Program-made: the position numbers and the translations under genes
The notes under the pieces: model-generated
Databases searched by the model: none
What the model was told of the DNA's origin: nothing
The model's input: only the letters and a program-made list of their open reading frames with translations
NCBI GenBank assembly: GCA_017853515.1
Contig: JAFMJK010000098.1
Span: 1-7,802 of the forward strand
Direction: 5' to 3'
DNA length: 7,802 nt
Source: Chthoniobacterales bacterium
GTDB taxonomy: Bacteria > Verrucomicrobiota > Verrucomicrobiia > Chthoniobacterales > JACTMZ01
Part shown: piece after piece, positions 1 to 4,560 of the stretch
Layout: every line of letters begins with the position of its first letter
Position numbering within the stretch: position 1 is the first letter of the stretch

Positions 1-62
1 AGAGAAGCGCCGTCCGCGATCCAGGCGGACACCGCCTTTTTGTGTTCATCGGTCAGAACCAT
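1..62 (-). CDS. N-terminus of an unidentified protein, cut by the window edge
   Basis: Reading leftwards from an ATG at 62-60, the frame stays open to base 1 and encodes 20 residues beginning MVLTDEHKKAVSAWIADGAS. The pattern LT-(D/E)-(E/D)-xKKxVxxWIAxGAS is protein-like: an amphipathic helix with Lys and Trp positions, and codons typical of this GC-rich genome. From memory it resembles the start of small uncharacterised proteins common in Verrucomicrobiota, which open with an 'LTxEQK..V..WI..G' helix that looks like a helix-turn-helix lead-in. I cannot assign a function. No Shine-Dalgarno sequence precedes the ATG. A short inverted repeat (GCGGC at 64-68, GCCGC at 75-79) lies directly upstream. 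The gene is divergent from the lipoprotein gene at 144, with 81 bases between the starts, so both promoters must lie in or near 63-143; I see no clear consensus boxes there. Confidence 0.6.
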   Translation of the reverse strand, partial: MVLTDEHKKAVSAWIADGAS

Positions 63-133
63 GGCGGCAAGTTAGCCGCTTTCCCGCCGCGTGGAAAGAG
101 GCGGACTTGCCAAGACTGCTACTTTGCCTATTT

Positions 134-140
134 AGGAAGG
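134..140 (+). promoter_or_regulatory. Shine-Dalgarno sequence that fixes the lipoprotein start
   Basis: The bases AGGAAGG end three bases before the ATG at 144, with the AGGA core six bases from it. This is one of only two good ribosome binding sites in the window. It selects ATG 144 over the upstream in-frame ATG at 42, whose extension would be an Arg-rich, unconvincing leader and would run into the divergent gene at 1-62. Confidence 0.7.
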
Positions 141-143
141 CGT

Positions 144-632
144 ATGCAGAAGCACTTCCGTCCTGTGGCCGCGGCCGTCTCGATAGCCGTCCTCGCCACA
201 TCCGGTTGCGAAAACATGACTGCCGGGGAAAACGCCTTGATTGCCGCGGGTCTGGCCGGCGCAGCCACGGGCATCGCTCTGGGCACGACCGGGGTTCCGG
301 TCGGCACAACCCTGCCGGTCGCCCTCGGAGCGGCAGCCGGCGCGGGGGCGCTCGGCTACGGCGTCTCGAAGATGCAGGTGAACCGCGATCAACGCATGTT
401 CGCCGAGCAGCGCGGTCAGGCCATGGTGCAGCAGGCATACCAACGCGGGGCGACGAATATCCCCCGTTACATTCTCGTCGACACCATTGCGGAAAAGCCC
501 TCGGGCGGAAGGCCCGTCATGGTTTACGACACGGCCAGCGGCCGCGTGGCCAGCAACCGGATTTACTATGTCAATGTCCCGCCCGGGCCCTACGGCTACG
601 TCGAAGCCCCGCCCGGAATGCTCGGCGGCTAA
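144..632 (+). CDS. probable lipoprotein with glycine-zipper-like hydrophobic core
   Basis: A 162-residue protein with a short basic N-terminus (K3, H4, R6), a hydrophobic segment at about 7-18 and a cysteine at 22 in the context LATSGC. This reads as a type II signal peptide, although Thr at position -3 from the cysteine is atypical where Leu is usual. Residues about 30-73 are almost entirely Gly, Ala, Leu and Val with repeated GxxxG spacing, as in glycine-zipper domains of outer-membrane lipoproteins. A charged helix (about 79-101, rich in Arg and Gln) follows. The C-terminal third (about 106-162) has alternating Tyr and Val strands, ends in two PPG turns, and probably folds separately. Residue +2 after the cysteine is Glu, not Asp, which is compatible with outer-membrane sorting. 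The specific role is unknown. The gene lies 16 bases before the kinase-like gene and is probably co-transcribed with it. Confidence 0.75.
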   Translation: MQKHFRPVAAAVSIAVLATSGCENMTAGENALIAAGLAGAATGIALGTTGVPVGTTLPVALGAAAGAGALGYGVSKMQVNRDQRMFAEQRGQAMVQQAYQRGATNIPRYILVDTIAEKPSGGRPVMVYDTASGRVASNRIYYVNVPPGPYGYVEAPPGMLGG

Positions 633-648
633 CCCGTTAGGGCACAAT

Positions 649-1512
649 TTGCGCGAGCGCGTTCCTTTCCAGTTGCTGCCGGCGGCGCAGCGGGCGCGCC
701 TTTTCGGCGTCGATTACGCGCTCGTGCCGCAAGCGGACCATGCGGAGCTTTATGTTTCGCGCGTCGCCTGGCACTGGCTCGATTACCTCGCACCGGAGCA
801 TTGGCGTGACGGTGACACGGTCCGCGGCCAGCGTTTGCCCGGAAGCACCGGCACGGTCTATCGCGCAACGAGCGCGCCACCCGATCATCCGCCGCGCGAC
901 CTCGTGGTGAAATTTTCCCGGGTGGCGCAGGACGTGCCGCTTTTCATTCCGGGGGAATTTCTCGAGTCCCTTCCGCGCAATGCGGTGGCCGATGCGCGTT
1001 TTCTTTCGCCCTTCGCCGAATTCGGGCTGCTCCACGAATTGCGCGGCAGCATCCTCAATCACGGCCCCCACCGCCTCCGCACCAAGATGCCGCTGGCCAT
1101 TTATTCGCCGCCGCAAAAGTATCCGCTTTGGCAAACCGGACGTCACCCGGACATTTTCCGCGCGCACCAGCAAGCCATGGCGCACGATCAGTTCGAGAAC
1201 GGATTGGCGCAGGTGACCATCGATCCGGAACGCGACTACCTGATGATTTATGCTTGGATCGACGGGATCGATGCCGAGGAAGCATGCAACCGCGGCATGA
1301 TCGACGAAGAACTGCTTGTTCTGCTCTCGCGCTCGAGCAACCACGCGCTGTCGCGCCTGGGCTACCGCGTGCTCGACAACAAGCCCCGCCATCTCATCGT
1401 GCGCCCGCGCGCCGACGGGACACTCCTGCAACGCAACGGCAAGATCGTCTACACGATGATCGACTTCGAGTTGCTGCAGCGGCACGAGGACACGGCTAAG
1501 CCCGCGGTATGA
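649..1512 (+). CDS. uncharacterised protein with degenerate protein-kinase-like motifs
   Basis: The best start is a TTG at 649 with a weak TAGGG six bases upstream, giving 287 residues. No in-frame ATG exists between the lipoprotein stop and this point, and the in-frame ATGs further upstream lie wholly inside the lipoprotein gene. In order, the protein shows a glycine-loop-like GSTGTVYRA (65-73), VVKFS with K88 where the ATP-binding lysine sits, HELRG with E130 as a possible helix-C glutamate, a hinge-like LMIYAWIDG (198-206), LDNKPRHLIV (242-251) resembling the catalytic loop with D243, K245 and P246, and IDFELL (271-276) in the place of DFG. Deviations are His248 where Asn usually binds magnesium, Glu instead of Gly in DFG, and no HR before the catalytic Asp. 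There is no signal peptide or membrane helix, so it is probably cytoplasmic. It may be a small-molecule or sugar kinase-like enzyme, an atypical Ser/Thr kinase or a pseudokinase. The kinase assignment is inference from motifs only; that the gene is real is much more certain. Confidence 0.7.
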   Translation: MRERVPFQLLPAAQRARLFGVDYALVPQADHAELYVSRVAWHWLDYLAPEHWRDGDTVRGQRLPGSTGTVYRATSAPPDHPPRDLVVKFSRVAQDVPLFIPGEFLESLPRNAVADARFLSPFAEFGLLHELRGSILNHGPHRLRTKMPLAIYSPPQKYPLWQTGRHPDIFRAHQQAMAHDQFENGLAQVTIDPERDYLMIYAWIDGIDAEEACNRGMIDEELLVLLSRSSNHALSRLGYRVLDNKPRHLIVRPRADGTLLQRNGKIVYTMIDFELLQRHEDTAKPAV

Positions 1513-1525
1513 GCAACGAGCCTCG

Positions 1526-1593
1526 GGTGGATCGCGATGTCCCCATAGCGATCAATCCCCAAGACGAATCGCGCCTGGACGGCGCGATCCACC
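1526..1593. repeat. nested inverted repeats between convergent genes, possible bidirectional terminator
   Basis: Three pairings can be read directly. First, 1526-1536 is perfectly complementary to 1583-1593 (11 bp, GGTGGATCGCG). Second, 1530-1553 folds as a local hairpin of 6 plus 3 bp with one G/A mismatch and a TCCC loop. Third, 1568-1588 is a perfect 8-bp hairpin (ATCGCGCC, loop TGGAC). The long pairing cannot coexist with either local hairpin. The motif ATCGCG or its complement occurs four times within about 60 bases. The element sits 13 bases after the kinase-like stop and 19 bases after the BI-1 stop on the other strand, which suggests transcription termination or 3'-end protection for both. 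No T-run follows on either strand, so it is not a standard intrinsic terminator. It could also be a dispersed palindromic repeat. Confidence 0.55.
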
Positions 1594-1612
1594 TTCGAAA
1601 ATACCTGCAGCC

Positions 1613-2302
1613 TCAGCGCCGCGACCCCATGAAGAGGCGCAGCACATACCAGAACATCATGGCGATCCCGGCGAAGAGCTGGATCGATGCAGCCACGTCG
1701 GCGTTGGAGGGAAAACCGCGCATGATGTTCGACGTCGTGTAGAGCACCGAGCCGGAGGCCAGCACGATCATGGCCACGGAAAACCAGGTGCCCAGATTGA
1801 AGCCGAAGAGCACGGCGCAAATGATGACGGCCAGTCCGAACAATCCGCCCCAAATGAGGAAGGAGCGGAGGAAGGAAAAGTCGCGGCCGGTGGTCACGAC
1901 GACGGCGGTGAGCAGGAGGAATCCGCCGATCGTCACCTGCGCCGCGCTGGCGATGACGCCCGGAGCGGCGCTGTCCGCCGCGGCGAGCAGCGGGACGGTG
2001 ATGAGCGCCTGAAGAAGAACGTAAAGGACGAACCCGACGTATTGCAGCGGCCGGGCCACGGTCGGCACGGCGATGAGCGTGGCGACCCACGAGAGGAGCA
2101 TGAATCCGCCGAGCACGATGAGCCAGGAAACGCCGGAAAAAAGCTGCAGCACGGTGTTGGCGATGCCGCTCTTGAAGAACCAGACTTCCAAGCCGACGAA
2201 AAGGAGGACGGCGAGGACAAGGTGCGCGTAGACGCGGGTGAGGAACGAGCTTTGCTCGCGCGCGGCGAGGTCGGCCACGGGGACGGTGTAGGGGTTTGCC
2301 AT
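1613..2302 (-). CDS. Bax inhibitor-1 / YccA family multi-pass membrane protein
   Basis: A 229-residue protein starting at ATG 2302, 14 bases after the xerD stop, with no clear Shine-Dalgarno sequence. About seven hydrophobic segments can be seen, near 24-42, 50-72, 88-108, 116-137, 146-168, 172-190 and 205-225. Family signatures are the N-terminal soluble helix ending FLTRVYAHL, the TTGRDFSFL segment (137-145) matching the conserved 'T..DFS.L', the LYTTSNIMRG stretch (187-196) matching 'LYDTSNI', and the terminal LRLF. Members sit in the inner membrane; the characterised YetJ is a pH-gated calcium leak channel and YccA interacts with the FtsH protease. Here the Asp expected in 'LYDTS' is Thr189, and the second conserved Asp, normally in a 'YLD' motif of the last helix, appears to be Ala. 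The pH-sensing acidic pair therefore seems absent, so channel-like behaviour cannot be assumed. It is probably the last gene of the purC-xerD unit. Confidence 0.88.
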   Translation of the reverse strand: MANPYTVPVADLAAREQSSFLTRVYAHLVLAVLLFVGLEVWFFKSGIANTVLQLFSGVSWLIVLGGFMLLSWVATLIAVPTVARPLQYVGFVLYVLLQALITVPLLAAADSAAPGVIASAAQVTIGGFLLLTAVVVTTGRDFSFLRSFLIWGGLFGLAVIICAVLFGFNLGTWFSVAMIVLASGSVLYTTSNIMRGFPSNADVAASIQLFAGIAMMFWYVLRLFMGSRR

Positions 2303-2316
2303 GGCCGGAAGATCGC

Positions 2317-3237
2317 CTAGCCGCCGGCCGGGGGCACGCTTTTGTTTTTGGCCCGCGGATGGAATTGCCGGTGGGTCTGCTGGAGCTGCCGCGAATTGAC
2401 GTGCGTGTAAATCTGCGTGGTGGAAATGTCGGCGTGCCCGAGCATTTCCTGGATGATGCGCAGGTCGGCCCCGCCGCCGAGAAGATGCGTGGCGAAGGAA
2501 TGCCGCAGCATGTGCGGGTGGACTTCTTTTTCCAGTCCGGCGCGTTTGCCCAGCGCGACGAGCAGCTGCCAGATGCGCTGGTTGGTCAGCTTGCGCCCGC
2601 GCACGGAAAGAAACACTTCGCCGCCGGTTTTTTTGCCGACCAGCGCGGGACGGCCCGCGTCGAGGTAGCGCTGCACGGCATCCTTCGCCCGCGCGCCGAC
2701 CGGCACCAGGCGCTGCTTGTTGCCCTTGCCGACCACGCGGATGAAACCGGACTCGAGATCGAGATTCTCCAGGCGCGCACCGCACAACTCGGATACGCGC
2801 AGCCCGCTGGCGTAGAGCAACTCGACGATGGCGCGGTCGCGCATCTCCAGCGGCGTCTTGCCCGCGGCGGCTGCGATGAGGCGTTCCACCTCGGGCGCGG
2901 ACAGGGTGTCGGGCAAATAGCGCTCGATTTTCGGGACGGGCAGGAACTCGGTGGGGTCTTTCGGGAGCTTCCCGCGCTGCACGAGATGGCGGAAAAAAAT
3001 ACGCAGAGCCACGGCGTGAAGTTTGACCGTCGCGGCGGAGGCACCGCCGCGTTTGCGCCAGCCGAGGAACTCGCCGATGAGTTCGGGTTCGACCGCGTCC
3101 GGCGCGTCAATTTTTTTATTTTCCGCCGCCCACTTGGCAAAATGCTCGAGCGAGGAGCGCGTGCTCAGCTGGTAGTTGTCGGAAAGCCCGCGCTCGGTGG
3201 CGAGATAGAGGATAAAGCGGTCGATTTCCGCGTTCAC
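2317..3237 (-). CDS. xerD: tyrosine recombinase XerD (XerC/XerD family)
   Basis: A 306-residue site-specific recombinase, close to the usual length of about 300. The N-terminal SAM-like core-binding domain spans about 1-85 and the catalytic domain about 108-290. All active-site residues are present: R147 (GLRVSEL), K171 (GKGNKQRLVP), H242 and R245 (PHMLRHSFATHLL), H268 (LGHAD) and the nucleophile Y277 (TTQIYTHV). Their spacing matches E. coli XerD with a constant offset of one to two residues. The family resolves chromosome dimers at dif during division, with XerC and FtsK as partners. I prefer xerD over xerC from the QIYTHV context, but a lone Xer protein is also possible. The GTG start at 3237 is supported by a GGAGG five bases upstream and a four-base GTGA overlap with the purC stop, implying translational coupling. 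The 13 or so C-terminal residues (PRAKNKSVPPAGG) are a short extra tail. Confidence 0.93.
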   Translation of the reverse strand: MNAEIDRFILYLATERGLSDNYQLSTRSSLEHFAKWAAENKKIDAPDAVEPELIGEFLGWRKRGGASAATVKLHAVALRIFFRHLVQRGKLPKDPTEFLPVPKIERYLPDTLSAPEVERLIAAAAGKTPLEMRDRAIVELLYASGLRVSELCGARLENLDLESGFIRVVGKGNKQRLVPVGARAKDAVQRYLDAGRPALVGKKTGGEVFLSVRGRKLTNQRIWQLLVALGKRAGLEKEVHPHMLRHSFATHLLGGGADLRIIQEMLGHADISTTQIYTHVNSRQLQQTHRQFHPRAKNKSVPPAGG

Positions 3238-4112
3238 GCGGGCCTCCGCCCGAGCGCCAGACGCTCGTAGGCCTCGCGGTATTTCGCGGCGGTCTGCGCG
3301 ATGATGTCGGGCGGGAGATGCGGGGCGGGCGGTTGGCGGTTCCATCCGGACTGCAGCAGCCAGTCGCGCACGAATTGCTTGTCGAAGCTCGGCGGATGCA
3401 TGCCCGGCTCCCATTGGTCGGCCGGCCAGAAACGCGACGAGTCGGGCGTGAGGCACTCGTCGATGAGGAGCAGTTCGTCATCGACCAGGCCGAATTCCAG
3501 TTTGGTGTCGGCGATGATGACGCCGGCGCGCTCGGCGTGCGCACGGCCGTGGTCGTAGACCTCGAGGCTCTCCTCGCGGACCTGGTGGGCGAGGTCGTCG
3601 CCGAGAAGACTGCGGCATTGTTCCCAGGTGATCGGCTCGTCGTGTCCGCTCGTCGCCTTCGTCGTCGGCGTGAACAGCGGTTGCGGCAGCTTCGAGGCCT
3701 CGCGCAATCCGCGCGGCACTTCGTGTCCGCCCACCGTGCCGCGTTCGCGGTATTCCTCCCACGCCGCGCCGGCGAGGTAGCCGCGCACGATGCATTCGAC
3801 GGGGAGCGGTTTGGTGCGGCGGACCAGGGTGGCGCGGCCGGACAACTCGGCGGCGAAGTTTCTCAAATCGGCGGGAAACGCTTTCGGGTCCACCGTGATG
3901 AAATGGTTCGGCACAAAATCAAGCCGTTGGAACCAGAAGGCGGAAAGCGCGGTGAGCACTGAGCCCTTGCCGGGGATCGGATCGGGCAGCACGCAGTCGA
4001 AAGCGGAAAGACGGTCGGAGGCGACCAGAAGGGCCTGATCACCCGACGCGTAGACCTCGCGGACTTTGCCGCGGCGGAGAAGTTCCCAGCCGGGGAGTTG
4101 CAGATCGCTCAT
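3234..4112 (-). CDS. purC: phosphoribosylaminoimidazole-succinocarboxamide synthase (SAICAR synthetase)
   Basis: A 292-residue enzyme that joins aspartate to CAIR using ATP, forming SAICAR in the purine pathway in the cytoplasm. Motifs in order are GKVREVY (15-21, nucleotide loop), SDRLSAFD (32-39), PIPGKG (45-50), VECIVRGYLAGAAWEEY (105-121), LPQPLFTPTTKA (142-153), DTKLEFG (202-208), DECLTPDSSRFWP (218-230, metal and substrate region) and SFDKQFVRDWL (242-252). The length fits the larger SAICAR synthase class (about 290-300, as in yeast and many bacteria) and not the 237-residue E. coli type. ATG 4112 begins MSDLQLPGWELLRRGK, a normal family N-terminus; the open frame continues upstream to 4970 but there it is the antisense of yajC and secDF. 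No other purine gene is adjacent. It heads the purC-xerD-BI-1 unit and is divergent from yajC. Confidence 0.96.
   Translation of the reverse strand: MSDLQLPGWELLRRGKVREVYASGDQALLVASDRLSAFDCVLPDPIPGKGSVLTALSAFWFQRLDFVPNHFITVDPKAFPADLRNFAAELSGRATLVRRTKPLPVECIVRGYLAGAAWEEYRERGTVGGHEVPRGLREASKLPQPLFTPTTKATSGHDEPITWEQCRSLLGDDLAHQVREESLEVYDHGRAHAERAGVIIADTKLEFGLVDDELLLIDECLTPDSSRFWPADQWEPGMHPPSFDKQFVRDWLLQSGWNRQPPAPHLPPDIIAQTAAKYREAYERLALGRRPA
3243..3247 (-). promoter_or_regulatory. Shine-Dalgarno sequence for xerD inside the end of purC
   Basis: GGAGG on the minus strand lies within the last codons of purC, five bases before the GTG start of xerD. Together with the GTGA stop/start overlap it decides the GTG start over upstream ATG codons in the same frame, which would lie entirely inside purC. 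Confidence 0.75.
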
Positions 4113-4122
4113 CGGCGCCGGT

Positions 4123-4151
4123 TTTCTAGAGGCGGAAGGCCCCGCGGCCAA
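4123..4151 (-). promoter_or_regulatory. candidate sigma-70-type promoter of purC-xerD-BI-1
   Basis: On the minus strand TTGGCC (4151-4146) and TAGAAA (4128-4123) are separated by 17 bases, each matching four of six consensus positions. Only ten bases separate the -10 box from the purC ATG, so the transcript would be nearly leaderless. This agrees with the lack of a Shine-Dalgarno sequence before purC. In a GC-rich background such a match could still arise by chance. Confidence 0.35.
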
Positions 4152-4175
4152 GCCGAAAGAGGCGCCGCAAATTCC

Positions 4176-4204
4176 TTGGAAGCACCACCGCACCTGCCTA
4201 ATCT
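4176..4204 (+). promoter_or_regulatory. candidate promoter of yajC-secDF
   Basis: TTGGAA (4176-4181) and TAATCT (4199-4204) are 17 bases apart. The -35 matches four of six consensus bases and the -10 only three, keeping the essential first TA and the last T. The -10 lies ten bases before the yajC ATG at 4215, so a nearly leaderless message would result. No Shine-Dalgarno sequence is present between them. The evidence is weak. Confidence 0.3.
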
Positions 4205-4214
4205 GACCGGTTTT

Positions 4215-4532
4215 ATGGAAATCCCGATCTTTCTGGCGCAAGCCGCACCCGGTCCGGAACAGCCGCCGGTGCTGTTCCAATTCATGCCGCTCATCATCAT
4301 CGCGGTGCTGTTTTATTTCCTGCTCATCCGCCCCCAGCAGCGGAAACAGAAGGAGCACGAGAAGCTCGTGTCCGGCGTGAAGACGGGCGACAAGGTCGTC
4401 ACCGCAGGCGGCATCCACGGGATCGTGGCCAACGTGAAAGAGACGACCTTTCTGCTCAAAGTGGCGGACAATGTGAAGATCGAGATCGACAAAAATTCCA
4501 TCACCACCGTGAGCAAGGCGGAGGCCGCCTGA
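4215..4532 (+). CDS. yajC: preprotein translocase subunit YajC
   Basis: A 105-residue single-pass inner-membrane protein. A short N-terminal stretch (MEIPIFLAQAAPGPEQPP) precedes the membrane helix at about 22-38 (MPLIIIAVLFYFLLI). The hallmark RPQQRKQKEHEKL (39-51) follows, and then a cytoplasmic domain with GDKVVTAGGIHGIV (58-71), the best-conserved segment of the family. YajC associates with SecD and SecF in the accessory complex of the SecYEG translocon. The order yajC then secDF is the usual one, with 28 bases between the genes. The ATG at 4215 is chosen because the frame upstream encodes an Arg-rich, GC-driven stretch covering the divergent promoter region. No Shine-Dalgarno sequence is visible. 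The tgt and queA genes that often precede yajC are not here; purC lies divergently instead. Confidence 0.95.
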   Translation: MEIPIFLAQAAPGPEQPPVLFQFMPLIIIAVLFYFLLIRPQQRKQKEHEKLVSGVKTGDKVVTAGGIHGIVANVKETTFLLKVADNVKIEIDKNSITTVSKAEAA

Positions 4533-4560
4533 TCCGGCGCCAAGCACGACGCACCAACCC

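Noticed and set aside
487..648. Upstream in-frame ATG starts for the kinase-like gene inside the lipoprotein gene
   Set aside because: The added residues are a shadow of the lipoprotein gene and not conserved-looking. A TTG with a weak TAGGG just after the lipoprotein stop is a simpler start, though it is not certain.
637..1485. A 282-codon minus-strand open frame opposite the kinase-like gene
   Set aside because: The composition is Arg/Ala/Val-rich with no coherent domains. The plus-strand frame has a kinase-like motif order, and its spacing fits an operon with the lipoprotein.
1509..1742. A 77-codon plus-strand frame overlapping the convergent gap
   Set aside because: It spans the inverted-repeat cluster and the antisense of the BI-1 gene, has no ribosome binding site and no recognisable motif.
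2296..3270. A 324-codon plus-strand open frame opposite xerD
   Set aside because: xerD has every catalytic residue at the expected spacing. The opposite frame has no recognisable motif and is a codon-bias artefact.
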